Shown here piece by piece: positions 1 to 8,800 of a DNA stretch of 64,000 nt. The stretch spans positions 23,786 through 87,785 of IMG/VR virus record IMGVR_UViG_3300020457_000007. One strand, 5' to 3'. The DNA is from a virus. The position numbers were made by a program, and so were the translations under genes. The stretch's first letter is position 1, and every line of letters starts with the position of its first letter. Below the pieces are notes generated by a model that worked only from the letters and a program-made list of their open reading frames with translations, searched no databases and was not told the DNA's origin.

Positions 1-688
1 CCGCAGCAATCGAAGCAGTAGTTGTTACTGTAGGTATAGATGGTAGAAATTGCTCTATTGTTGGAACAGGTTCCCATATGGTTTCACATATCTTACCATC
101 AGGTGTCAGTTTATATTCTTTAACTTTCTCTGTACCCTCCTGATTCAGGTCTCCAATGCGTCTTGCATTAATAGGAGGGCATTCTACCTCATCTTCTCCA
201 CCTCCTGTTGGAGGCGGTTCTGGAGTGTCTAGATCAGGAGCTGGTGGTGGATCACCTGTATCTACTCCACCTGCATCTGGTTCATCTTGCGTAATAGTTT
301 GCCAAGTTAGTTCTCTATAATCATAGTCAGGTGGTTCATAATAAGGAGCACCTGCATCACACAATACTGTATTGCCTTTAGGGTCGTCATCGACCAGCAT
401 CTTATTTCTTGATCTCTGCTTTACATTCTCCTTGTGTACCTTTACACAACCAGGCATATTAACTATAGGAGTACCAGCTAGGACAGTTACAGGAACTGTT
501 ACTGGTATAGCTTGTGGTGGTTCTATTATCCACGCACGTGCATCAGCAATACCTCTAACACCTATACGATTAATTCCTGTCTCTTCTGCTTTGAGTGTCC
601 CAATAAAACGAATTCCAGTACCGTTAACTTGAATGTTAGGGATACTGGAATTGCTTGTATTAGGAATAAATGGAATATTATTTTCCAC
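1..688 (-). CDS. Hypothetical virion-region protein (partial, cut by the window edge)
   Basis: Open frame of 229 codons running off the left edge, with no stop in the window. It starts at a GTG (688-686) that overlaps the end of the preceding gene by 11 bp. The N-terminus reads VENNIPFIPNTSN. It is followed by a Pro/Val-rich stretch (IPVTVPVTVLAG), an acidic proline-rich linker near residues 140-170 and no visible signal peptide. I do not recognise the family. Its place after gp16 and three small membrane proteins suggests a late gene. It is not gp17 (large terminase): no Walker A motif is seen. The GTG start is chosen from frame and overlap; the Shine-Dalgarno (SD) match is weak. Confidence 0.75.
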   Translation of the reverse strand, partial: MENNIPFIPNTSNSSIPNIQVNGTGIRFIGTLKAEETGINRIGVRGIADARAWIIEPPQAIPVTVPVTVLAGTPIVNMPGCVKVHKENVKQRSRNKMLVDDDPKGNTVLCDAGAPYYEPPDYDYRELTWQTITQDEPDAGGVDTGDPPPAPDLDTPEPPPTGGGEDEVECPPINARRIGDLNQEGTEKVKEYKLTPDGKICETIWEPVPTIEQFLPSIPTVTTTASIAA

Positions 689-944
689 TTTGAGGTATCA
701 CCTGTTTGTAATTTTGAGTTGGTGGTTTTATTCCTTTCACAGGACCACTGGTTGATGGCCAAGCATTCACTAATTGTAGATATACTTCTTCTCTAACTAC
801 CTGTCTGATTGCTTCTATCTTTTCAGATTCTCTCTTCTGAGGACCACCAGTTTGTTGGTCGATGAGATGATTCCCACCGACCGTAGCACCAGTACCTATA
901 ACTGCTGCTGCTGTTACTCCTGTAGTTACTTTTTGGAAGTCCAT
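678..944 (-). CDS. Small hypothetical protein, Gly/Ala-rich N-terminus
   Basis: 88 aa. Residues 8-25 (TGVTAAAVIGTGATVGG) could form one short membrane helix or glycine-zipper helix. The rest is polar and ends in a Pro/Gln-rich tail. The ATG overlaps the last base of the upstream gene's stop (TAATG), so the two are probably translationally coupled. Function unknown. It belongs to a run of small membrane-type proteins next to gp16. Confidence 0.75.
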   Translation of the reverse strand: MDFQKVTTGVTAAAVIGTGATVGGNHLIDQQTGGPQKRESEKIEAIRQVVREEVYLQLVNAWPSTSGPVKGIKPPTQNYKQVIPQSGK

Positions 945-1210
945 TACCTTGGACCAAATGCTTGATCTGGTGAGGGGGAAGGAGCGAGATCAGGAGCACC
1001 TAGATTTCCGAAGTCAGGATCCATTGGCATCTTTGGTACTGCACCACCTAGTGCACCACCACCTGCACCACCAAGTACTGAACCAAGTGCCTTCTCTTTA
1101 ATGTCTTCTATGATGGCATCCTTTTGAGAATAAAGATAAAAACCACCACCAACAACGGCACCAGATACAACGAAAGACGTAATAGCAAGTACATTAATAA
1201 TTTTTTGCAT
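944..1210 (-). CDS. Small single-pass membrane protein
   Basis: 88 aa. Residues 4-27 (INVLAITSFVVSGAVVGGGF) form a clear hydrophobic helix after a Lys-containing N-terminus. A Gly/Ala-rich segment (GGAGGGALGG) and a proline-rich tail follow. It could be an uncleaved signal anchor or a lipid-associated structural protein. No family recognised. A GCTAAATA late-type motif lies 23-30 bp upstream of the ATG. Confidence 0.75.
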   Translation of the reverse strand: MQKIINVLAITSFVVSGAVVGGGFYLYSQKDAIIEDIKEKALGSVLGGAGGGALGGAVPKMPMDPDFGNLGAPDLAPSPSPDQAFGPR

Positions 1211-1232
1211 AATAAATTTTAATACTCTGATC

Positions 1233-1240
1233 TATTTAGC
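1233..1240 (-). promoter_or_regulatory. Late-promoter-like motif GCTAAATA
   Basis: GCTAAATA on the minus strand, just upstream of the 88-aa gene starting at 1210 and overlapping the stop of the upstream gene. It differs from the T4-type late box TATAAATA only in its first two bases. The same variant recurs before other late genes (5170, 14142, 46871). Inference only. Confidence 0.4.
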
Positions 1241-1860
1241 TACTCTTCACAAGCGTCTGCAAAATCAGCAGCCATATTGCCACCGAGTTCAGCACCTTGG
1301 TTTCCACCAAACATTGCTACCCAACCAGCAGCCAACCATCCTACGAATGGTATACCTGATACAGCAGGTGCAGCAGCTGCTCCAACGCTAGTGCCTACAA
1401 GTCTTCCTGTTTGTTCTCCACCACCTACTGCCTTTATACAGGCTTCAGTTTTAGCAGTTACATTTCCATCTGCATCTGACTTACCTCCTGTAACAGCTAA
1501 TGCAGCAGGGTCGATCCAAGCACTCCGTGTGGATACAGGTCCACCGTGATGGAACGCACCGTCCATTGTGTACTGTGAAACTACTTTCTTATTCTCATTA
1601 GCGAGTCCAAGGAACCCACCTTTCTCTTTAATTAATTCCTCTCTCCACATCACCTTAGGATCGTTAGCACGATATGCTACCTTATATCCTTCTTCGTTTG
1701 CTTCTATGTGGTAAGAAGAATAAGGTCCACTAGGTAAATTGAAATCAGGTAACTTACTATTATTTTTAGTAGAGAGCATTCCAATCATACCTATATGACT
1801 AATGCCTAGGAGACCGCCAGCTCCCAAAGCAAACCATTTTGTCCAGTTAATTTTTTCCAT
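1240..1860 (-). CDS. Hypothetical membrane-associated protein with glycine-zipper C-terminus
   Basis: 206 aa. Residues 10-30 (WFALGAGGLLGISHIGMIGML) form an N-terminal membrane helix. The C-terminal 55 residues hold Gly/Ala helices (GTSVGAAAAPAVSGIPFVGW, then AGWVAMFGG) like glycine-zipper membrane domains. The middle is soluble. It sits between gp16 and the left-edge gene with other membrane proteins. A role in the cell envelope or at lysis is possible, but nothing proves it. Family not recognised. Confidence 0.75.
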   Translation of the reverse strand: MEKINWTKWFALGAGGLLGISHIGMIGMLSTKNNSKLPDFNLPSGPYSSYHIEANEEGYKVAYRANDPKVMWREELIKEKGGFLGLANENKKVVSQYTMDGAFHHGGPVSTRSAWIDPAALAVTGGKSDADGNVTAKTEACIKAVGGGEQTGRLVGTSVGAAAAPAVSGIPFVGWLAAGWVAMFGGNQGAELGGNMAADFADACEE

Positions 1861-1875
1861 AATAACCTCAAAGTG

Positions 1876-2283
1876 TTATAACGTATATTTTTTGTCTGCG
1901 TCTTTAGGTGACTCAGCAATAATTTTTAATGGTGCTTGTTCTATAACAATAGTTTGTGTAGGACCGCCATTCTTTCCTACTCCATTACCATTGCCATTAC
2001 CATTCATTTTCATTGTACCATCACCTTTCTTACTAGCTGTCTGAATTCCGAAGCTAGCTAGCACCCCAGTAAATACTGAAGCTATGAAAGTTGGGTCAAT
2101 TTTTTGTTGCGGAACTCCAGGAATTGCAACGTAATTTAAAGTCAATATACCCCCAGACCACACTAGTACACCCAATCTCACGAAAGTGGAGATTATGGCA
2201 GCCTGTTCATCTTCATCTGGTAGTATCTTGTCTTTTAGTTTCTGAAGTGGCCCTTTTGTGTCCACTTTTTTATCATCAGCCAT
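1876..2283 (-). CDS. Two-helix membrane protein, holin-like topology
   Basis: 135 aa. A charged N-terminus (DDKKVDTKG) is followed by two hydrophobic segments near residues 30-50 (ISTFVRLGVLVWSGGILTLN) and 66-83 (FIASVFTGVLASFGIQTA). A polar tail with an (Asn-Gly)n run, visible in DNA as a short CATTAC-type repeat near 1980-2005, completes it. The ATG overlaps the end of gp16 by 8 bp. The size and topology resemble small holins, but no lysis partner is visible, so the holin idea is weak. Confidence 0.7.
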   Translation of the reverse strand: MADDKKVDTKGPLQKLKDKILPDEDEQAAIISTFVRLGVLVWSGGILTLNYVAIPGVPQQKIDPTFIASVFTGVLASFGIQTASKKGDGTMKMNGNGNGNGVGKNGGPTQTIVIEQAPLKIIAESPKDADKKYTL

Positions 2284-2683
2284 CGGTAGTTTCCTCTACT
2301 TTTTTTAACATTTTTGCTAGTTCAGCAGTGCTACCAACAAACATAGTGTTGTTGACAGTAGACGGACCTTTTGATGGCCCTTCTTCTTTGACTTCTTTAG
2401 TCTCTTTTTGTAACTTCATCAACTTGTCAGTTGTATCCGCTACGTTCTTAATCATCAAGGCTGCTACTTCATATGCTCTCGGATGATCCGATGATGCTGC
2501 AACATCAAGAATACCGTTAAGTGCTTCTTGACCTTTATCGATTAGATTATATAGCTGACCACGTGTGTATTCGTAGTCTTGAGTGACATCTTCTTTCACT
2601 TCACGTTGAGGTTTTGCAATAACGTCTACCGTCTCCTCAGGGAGATTTAAGATGTCTTGCATATTATCATCTAGTTTGCTCAT
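2276..2683 (-). CDS. gp16: Terminase small subunit (gp16-like)
   Basis: 135 aa. The helical sequence with YEYTRGQLYNLIDKGQEAL and DHPRAYEVAALMIKNVADTT matches, as I recall it, the small terminase of T4-like marine phages. That protein recognises or regulates DNA during packaging by the gp17 motor. The length is close to T4 gp16 (164 aa). The ATG overlaps the gp15 stop (ATGA), and the order gp13-14-15-16 is the T4 order. gp17 is not in the window; small membrane genes intervene. Confidence 0.85.
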   Translation of the reverse strand: MSKLDDNMQDILNLPEETVDVIAKPQREVKEDVTQDYEYTRGQLYNLIDKGQEALNGILDVAASSDHPRAYEVAALMIKNVADTTDKLMKLQKETKEVKEEGPSKGPSTVNNTMFVGSTAELAKMLKKVEETTDG

Positions 2684-3474
2684 AACATTTCAAATCCTTC
2701 GTTGAAACCGAAGTTGTCATCTGGTTGTACAAGAGCATCATCTAATGCATCGATGTTACCATCAGCATTCTTATCCTCCAGTGCCTTAGGAGTATAAGTG
2801 AGTCTTGTATCCTTACGTCTAGATGTATCACCCAACGTACCAATTTCTGCAATAGACTTCTTGATAACACCAATATTGGTAACAGGACCATAGAGGTATG
2901 TCTTGACAGTAAACTGCATACGATACTCTAAGTAACGACGGTTAAGAAAACTACCGTCATAGGTATCAGTATAATCAACACTGTTGAGAACAACTGGACA
3001 ATCCTTTATCTCATCCATATCAGGAATCATCTTGATGGGAAGGTTAAAGGATGGTTGGAAGTAAGGTAAGATCTGTTCTAAGATACCAAGACCATCGTCT
3101 TGTGACTTAGCTAGTATACCTAATTCAAAACCTATATTGTAAGGTACTGGCATATACTGTGAACGTACGCCACCAGTAGCGTCGTCTGTCTTCTTATAGA
3201 CAGAAACAGGACTAGTCTTCCTTTGAGGATCATAGCTATAACTATTCATCTCAAAGTATATTCTTGGCAGAGTGATCTGCACTTGCTTATTGATATCACT
3301 TAGATCTTCTAGTCTTGCGAGAAACTTATCTCTAGGACCATAAGCTAAGGGTACCTTTTCACGCACTTGCTCAACACCATTCTCATCGAAGTCACGTAGT
3401 TCGATATTATTAAAAATAGTACCGAATGCTATGACAGTTCTACGAATAGTACCGTTATAAAAATACTGCAACAT
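2680..3474 (-). CDS. gp15: Tail sheath stabiliser / tail terminator (gp15-like)
   Basis: 264 aa, close to T4 gp15 (272 aa). It begins MLQYFYNGTIRRTVIAFGTI, the N-terminal signature of marine T4-like gp15, with LPRIYFEMNSYSYDPQRKTS following. gp15 caps the head-proximal end of the tail tube and sheath and joins the tail to the neck. It is coupled to gp14 by a TAATG overlap. The C-terminal 40 residues are acidic and less typical. Confidence 0.92.
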   Translation of the reverse strand: MLQYFYNGTIRRTVIAFGTIFNNIELRDFDENGVEQVREKVPLAYGPRDKFLARLEDLSDINKQVQITLPRIYFEMNSYSYDPQRKTSPVSVYKKTDDATGGVRSQYMPVPYNIGFELGILAKSQDDGLGILEQILPYFQPSFNLPIKMIPDMDEIKDCPVVLNSVDYTDTYDGSFLNRRYLEYRMQFTVKTYLYGPVTNIGVIKKSIAEIGTLGDTSRRKDTRLTYTPKALEDKNADGNIDALDDALVQPDDNFGFNEGFEML

Positions 3475-4337
3475 TAGAAGCTACCTGTCTTATTTCCAAT
3501 TTCGCCAAATGGATTTCTTTCAGAGAAGTCAAGGACATCATCTGCTTTGAATTCTATTACGGCGTTATCATCGTATTGAACACTCTCGACCGTGATCGTA
3601 GTGAATGACTGGATCTCTCCAGTTCCATTTGGACCTGTGACTGTTTCTCCTTCTTGGAAACCACCTGTAGGATAAACTACAACGAGTTTACCTGTAGCAG
3701 CATCAAAGGAAACTACAGTACCTGCACCACCGCCACTAGAAGTAAAGTCCTCACCCTCTGCAAATGTACCTGTGACATTAGTCAAGGTAATTGGGAAGGT
3801 ATATGCTTCACGTTCTAACTGATCGACTGCTGCATCACCAGTATCAAAGATCGTGTTACCACGCTCCATAATCTCTGTGGTGATCGTATAGAAATATACT
3901 TTGCCTAGCTGGAAGAAAGGCATTTCTTTTTCTACAAACTTGATCTCATAGTTATCACCTGTTAAGGGATAATGTATGATATCTCCTTCATTAGGTCTGT
4001 CTGGGAGGGATGGATTTGCTGCGTCTACTTCTTCCCACCGATTAACTGAAACAATAAATGTTGCTTCATCAGTGACTCGTAGACCAAACTTGGTTGCAAG
4101 TTCAGCACCAACACCACCGAATCCTTCTACGTTTTGTAGAAGCATTTCCACTGTGTATATAGTTGTAAACTTTGATAAAGTGACATCATTCATCACTTGA
4201 TCTTGAACCATTATACGAGGGATGTACTTGACATCACTACCAAATAGTTTAATCTGTTCGTCAACTAGGTCTTGAATAAGACCTTGTTCACCAGTAGTAC
4301 CACCGTGTAAGGCAGGGAAGTAGGTGCTAGTAGGCAT
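3474..4337 (-). CDS. gp14: Neck protein (gp14-like) with an internal inserted module
   Basis: 287 aa, versus 256 in T4. The N-terminus (STYFPALHGGTTGEQGLIQD, then DEQIKLFGSDVKYIPR) is the gp14 signature. gp14 forms the neck ring with gp13 where the tail docks. Residues about 185-250 carry an extra segment with two FxEGExxTG-type repeats (GTFAEGEDFTSSGGGAG and GGFQEGETVTGPNGTG). This module recurs in gp8 and the 840-aa hub protein. It probably decorates the neck surface. TAATG overlap with gp13. Confidence 0.92.
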   Translation of the reverse strand: MPTSTYFPALHGGTTGEQGLIQDLVDEQIKLFGSDVKYIPRIMVQDQVMNDVTLSKFTTIYTVEMLLQNVEGFGGVGAELATKFGLRVTDEATFIVSVNRWEEVDAANPSLPDRPNEGDIIHYPLTGDNYEIKFVEKEMPFFQLGKVYFYTITTEIMERGNTIFDTGDAAVDQLEREAYTFPITLTNVTGTFAEGEDFTSSGGGAGTVVSFDAATGKLVVVYPTGGFQEGETVTGPNGTGEIQSFTTITVESVQYDDNAVIEFKADDVLDFSERNPFGEIGNKTGSF

Positions 4338-5146
4338 TATCCAATAAGGTCAAGGGGTGGAATAGCATAGGTTGAAAGTATTTGACTCTCAATCTTTTCT
4401 AGTTCCAGAACTGCCTCTGAATATATTTTCTCACCGTTGAGGGTGACTCCACCAGGCAATTGAATGTTCTGATACTTAGTTAAGTTGATACCCCATTGCT
4501 TCTTAATAAGAGCAGTGAGATACTTCTTCATAAAGGGATCATTGTTCATATCAGTATATGTTGTAGGATCTAATGCCCTATAACATTCGATGATAACGAA
4601 CTCGCCTTCTTTCATATCCTCAGCAGCAGTGTCGAGATAAAGTCTGTCTTGTCTCTGGTTGAATCTGAACTGAATAAATGTTCCATTATTCAATACAAAA
4701 TCAAGAGTCTCAAGATAGCTCTTGGTCATATAGTAGTTAAGAATATCAACTGCACCAAAATGATATAAGTCATTAAGGAAGATCTGATACTCAATACCAA
4801 ATAGGTTTCCTCTTATACCACTAGACTTGATACCAAATATACGACTAATACCATATACGTGTTCAGGAACTAGGATATAATTATCTCTTTCTGTCCACTC
4901 GGTTGAACTACCAGCTACCGTAGTAGTCTGGTTCTGAGTTTTAAAGCGTGTAACATCAGCAGCAGTAACCTCGTGCTTAAGAAGCATCTTCTCAGCACCG
5001 TTGTAAGTCCACTCAGAGAACTTCTGGAAAGCGTCATCCGTCAGATCATCTATCTGCTCTTGAGCTACGTTAATTTGCAGTACAGGTTCCCCTAACTGCC
5101 TCTTACAGTATGCTTGTAATTCTGCTCTCGTACTAGGTTTTGCCAT
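4337..5146 (-). CDS. gp13: Neck protein (gp13-like)
   Basis: 269 aa (T4 gp13 is 309 aa). The N-terminus MAKPSTRAELQAYCKRQLG followed by PVLQINVAQEQIDDLTDDAF is typical of marine T4-like gp13, which with gp14 forms the neck that binds the portal and receives the tail. A strong SD (GAAAGGAAGGG) precedes the ATG by about 12 bp, and TCTAAATA lies 24-31 bp upstream. It heads the gp13-14-15-16 chain, which is linked by TAATG and ATGA overlaps. Confidence 0.93.
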   Translation of the reverse strand: MAKPSTRAELQAYCKRQLGEPVLQINVAQEQIDDLTDDAFQKFSEWTYNGAEKMLLKHEVTAADVTRFKTQNQTTTVAGSSTEWTERDNYILVPEHVYGISRIFGIKSSGIRGNLFGIEYQIFLNDLYHFGAVDILNYYMTKSYLETLDFVLNNGTFIQFRFNQRQDRLYLDTAAEDMKEGEFVIIECYRALDPTTYTDMNNDPFMKKYLTALIKKQWGINLTKYQNIQLPGGVTLNGEKIYSEAVLELEKIESQILSTYAIPPLDLIG

Positions 5147-5169
5147 TACACAATATTACCCTTCCTTTC

Positions 5170-5177
5170 TATTTAGA
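5170..5177 (-). promoter_or_regulatory. Late-promoter-like motif TCTAAATA before gp13
   Basis: TCTAAATA on the minus strand, 24 bp upstream of the gp13 ATG and overlapping the stop of the upstream gene. It resembles the TATAAATA late box of T4-like phages with CT in place of AT. Inference from position and repetition at other late genes. Confidence 0.4.
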
Positions 5178-5607
5178 CAGATATGAAATGTCGCTTTAAT
5201 ACACTAAAAGGTATGAAGTAAAATTGACCTTCTGTTAGACCCATAGAAATCATCTTGGCCATACGATGCTTACCATCTAAGAGTCTGTACTTGTCGTTAT
5301 ATGGATTTGATATATCTGATATAATTCCTGGGTACAATTCAGGATCCTTACGTGCCCCAAAGCAACAAGGGCAATTATCAAAGGACTGGTGAGGATATAG
5401 ATGCTTTCCTTTCCAAGCAATGTCCTCAAATTGAACTGTGATTAAATTCTCATCTATTAGATATGGTAAACAAGATTCTATAGGTATGTCAACAGCAGAA
5501 AAAGGGAACTCCTTACGGAATCCCCAATCTCCAAATGATCTTACCTCGTATGCAGTCTTCTTATACCAAGGGTGGTGATACCACTTAGCTTTCGTTGAGG
5601 AGTTCAC
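5173..5607 (-). CDS. ParB/sulfiredoxin-like fold protein (DGKHR motif)
   Basis: 144 aa from a GTG start that overlaps the previous gene by 23 bp. Residues about 108-125 read YRLLDGKHRMAKMISMG. This resembles the DGxHRxxA loop of the ParB/sulfiredoxin superfamily, which binds nucleotide phosphates. The middle has a CPCC cluster, possibly metal binding or redox active, absent from typical ParB domains. No helix-turn-helix domain follows, so a plasmid-type partition protein is unlikely. It may be a small NTP-dependent enzyme or a virion-associated protein. It lies between the large fibre gene and the neck genes. Confidence 0.65.
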   Translation of the reverse strand: MNSSTKAKWYHHPWYKKTAYEVRSFGDWGFRKEFPFSAVDIPIESCLPYLIDENLITVQFEDIAWKGKHLYPHQSFDNCPCCFGARKDPELYPGIISDISNPYNDKYRLLDGKHRMAKMISMGLTEGQFYFIPFSVLKRHFISV

Positions 5608-5809
5608 GCTCTGGTGCCTCTTCCTCAGTTGTAGATACAGGTGCAGATTGATCTTGTAGAATGTTTAGACCCTCTACAGCACCTTGAAGTTTGAGGTATC
5701 GTTCTTTTGCAACGGATAGTTTTTGTTCATACTCAGAGATCTCCTTCATAAGATCTTTCATTTGAGTCGAGAAGTTTAGAATTAATTCTGAAGTTTTGTC
5801 AGTAGTCAT
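5585..5809 (-). CDS. Short coiled-coil protein
   Basis: 74 aa from the ATG at 5809. An in-frame TTG at 5854 would lie inside a hairpin and is rejected. Residues 10-48 form a strong heptad pattern (LILNFSTQMKDLMKEISEYE, then QKLSVAKERYLKLQG), and an acidic tail follows. It is probably a small virion or assembly factor. It is the first gene after a perfect sigma70-type promoter and a 5' hairpin (5822-5882), so it may be expressed outside the late programme. Confidence 0.75.
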   Translation of the reverse strand: MTTDKTSELILNFSTQMKDLMKEISEYEQKLSVAKERYLKLQGAVEGLNILQDQSAPVSTTEEEAPERELLNES

Positions 5810-5821
5810 TTTTATTGGTTG

Positions 5822-5852
5822 AAAATAAAAAGGAGGGTTGTTATAACCCTCC
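5822..5852 (-). terminator. Hairpin plus T-run behind the 1,792-aa fibre gene
   Basis: On the minus strand GGAGGGTT-loop-AACCCTCC (5832-5852) is followed by TTTTTATTTT, a classic Rho-independent terminator for the fibre gene. Its position just after the -10 box at 5854-5859 means any transcript started there would begin with this hairpin. It could therefore also serve as a 5' stabilising structure or an attenuator for the coiled-coil/neck operon. Confidence 0.8.
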
Positions 5853-5853
5853 A

Positions 5854-5882
5854 ATTATATGCGATATTTATCGAAGTGTCAA
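5854..5882 (-). promoter_or_regulatory. Perfect sigma70 promoter with embedded late box
   Basis: Minus strand: TTGACA (5882-5877), a 17-bp spacer, then TATAAT (5859-5854). Both hexamers are perfect. The spacer contains GATAAATA (5872-5865), a T4-type late promoter box. It lies between the fibre gene stop and the coiled-coil/ParB-like/gp13 operon. Host polymerase and late phage-modified polymerase could use overlapping start sites here. Confidence 0.75.
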
Positions 5883-5884
5883 GG

Positions 5885-8800
5885 TTATGCCTGTGACTCA
5901 CTCCAAGAAATACGTCCTGTAACTGTGAATGGGTTGGAGTTATCAACACCCGTCAAGTCAACAGGTTCTGCGGTAACCGTTAGTAGGTCAGGTCCGTTCG
6001 GGAAGATACCGTCACCACCAAGGATGGAGTTACCCATCTCAATGATAGAACTAATATCGTAGGAAGTAGCACCTGTACCACGCTTACCTGTGTTGTCAAT
6101 CTGACCACCTGCTGCACGGAAGGAGAAGATCTCAAGTCCACCAGCGTAGGTGTCGTCATTCGTGTGTTTAATCAACTGTGATAGAGATGGAGGTGCCACG
6201 TCTAAGTAAGAGTCAGTTGATAGAGATGGGTTCAGGATTAGTTTTACTTCGCACTCGTGTGTGTTAACAACGTCGAGAGAGTTGAGCTGCAACTGCATTC
6301 GGTTGATAATCTCACGTTCACCCAAGTTACCAGATAGAGACGAGTCAACAGAAGGTGACAGTCTAATTGATACAAGAGGTATCTGCGAAGGAACGGTGTT
6401 GTCAGTACCAGCTGGTGCACCAACAGCGAACTGTGTGCCGTTTGGAACTGCTGGATTACCAAGAGCATTATTGATAATGCTAACACCTTGGTTGTACTGG
6501 AACGTTGTGTTACCGTTAGTATCGATGTACTGGAAGTCAACCTCTAGGTTACCACCTGAGATTCTTGATCTGTAGATTGCACGACCGTCAACGAACCATC
6601 CGTTAGCTGTACTTGCCTGATACACTGTAGTACCCTGCGTTAGCTTAGATGACTCACCAGTTGGGAAGTAAGTTCTGAGATAGAATCTCATATTACGTGA
6701 CCAACCTTCTCCGATCTGCCACTGCGAGCGAACGATTGATTGAGACTGAGTAGTTGCGTTCTGTGACACTTCGTTGGTGAACTTAAGCAAGTTACCAGAC
6801 GCTGTGAAGAGGTACGCTTTGTCAGAGTCAAATCGACCATCAGTGATGATAGAAGTACCCCAGTGGAACAGACTTGGAATGTATGATGGAATTCCAGTGT
6901 TGTGAATCTCGTAACGAGCAGGGAGGTTACCTGATCTGAAGTATGCTTCAGTCAAGCGGTTGTTGTGCTTGAATTCGTGTACGTACTTGACGTGACCATT
7001 TTGATCTTTGAATCCAAAGCGAATTTTACCTGCTCCATACCAAGAGTAATCCATATATGCCATCTGGATCTTAGTGATGTCCAGAATGAATCCAGACTTA
7101 CCAGAACCATCGCACTTATCGACGTTCCACTCACCTTGAGGGATCTTGGTATCGATTGTCTTGGTTAGAATAATGTTTGCAGCAGTAATACCCTTGTACT
7201 GTGGCTGAATGATCAAGCTATCGTTGTTAACAACTCGGATAACCTTATGTGACTGTCCACGAATAACGATGTACTCACCAGCTACTATCTGTGATAGGAA
7301 TGATGTATCAGAACCTGTTACAACGTTAGAACCCTTACTTACAGATACACGACCTGTTAACTGAGTAGTTGAACTACGACGTACAGCACTCAATACAGCA
7401 CCATTATACTCGAAGAACATACCGTTCTGGAAGTCAAACATACCACAACGTACATTAGAGTTAGTCCAGTTGATTACGTGGTATCCAGTAAATCCACCAG
7501 CAGCAGACGAGGTTGGTGCCTGATCTAGGTTATAACTGAATGTGAATGCGTCATAGATGTATGCGATCGGATAGGATCCATTGTAACTGTTATCAGTAGC
7601 ATCAACGAACTCACAGTTTGTACCAACCTCAAGGTTGTGTGGGAGTTTCGTTTGTACTGCAACACGGTGTACAACAGTACCATCAACATATGGTACATAC
7701 CAAGCACGGATAGAAGGATTCTTCGGTGCGAAGTTGATAGCGAGTGATACCTGTATACCTTTACCTGACTGGTAACGGAAGTATCTACGTGTCTGTCTGA
7801 CGATCTGTCCATCAGGTGACTTACTGGTTCCGATATCCATACCACCGTCAAACGGTCTGTGTAGGAAGTATCCATCTGGACGTACATAGATCGAAGTATC
7901 GATGAAGTACTCAGTGTCACCAGCAGAGTTAACAGCACCCGTTGTGAAGGCAGCTGCATCAGCCATTAGGAGTTCAGTGTCATCCTTAATAGCAGAAATG
8001 GTTGTTGATACAATTGTGAATGTACCAGGAGAGTTGTTATTGACATATCTGAATACATCACCAACTTTGAAGTAACGTGTGAATGTAGTATCAGTACCAA
8101 TTGCGATACGTGAACCAGTATTCAATGCGATAGTACCATTACCGATAACCTGTCCATCCATATTGGTGTGGATCAGTTTCTGTGCAGGTGTCTGTGAACC
8201 GCCAGTTGTTAATGTAACGTTAGTACCAGCAACTGCAAGTGCAGCAGATTCTGCCAACTTGATATGGTCTTGGTCAACAACGATAACGAAGTAGTCTCTG
8301 TTATCTGTCAATCCACCAATGGTTGTACCACCAGCATCTTGATAGATTACACGTTGACCAGTTCTCATAAAGTGATCCTGAATTTGCAGGGTCATATTAG
8401 TCGTGTCAACAATACCACCTGACGCAATTTCTCTTGCATCAAATGTCTTAGTTGTTGGGACGATTTGGAATGGAACGTCAACAACGAGTTGAGTTTCACT
8501 CTTGACGAGAGATACGTTGTAAGCACCGTCAGTCGCACCAAAAGCAGCAGTCTGGTTCTCGAAGACCTGAGTACCAGATCCAGCTGATGTGAGGTCTTGC
8601 TCACTACCTGGGTATGAGAACGAAACGCTGTTGCCAAGTACGAATCTATCATTTGATGCTACACGGATGTAATAAGTTTGGTTAGGTGTTAAGTTACCAA
8701 TTGAAGTACCAGCAGTTGTGTAGAATACACGCTCACCGTTAGACAAGTTATGGTTCTGATAGTAAATAGTGTTCTTTGTTGGGTTAACAAAGAGACCAGT

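Noticed and set aside
562-762. Minus-strand ORF of 66 codons
   Set aside because: Lies across two genes in another frame; the partial gene from 688 has a much better protein sequence.
1876-2283. Confident holin call
   Set aside because: Only the topology fits; no endolysin or spanin nearby, so it is described as a membrane protein.
7525-7959. Minus-strand ORF of 144 codons inside the fibre gene
   Set aside because: Shadow frame of the 1,792-aa gene: Ser/Leu/Thr-rich with no independent signals.
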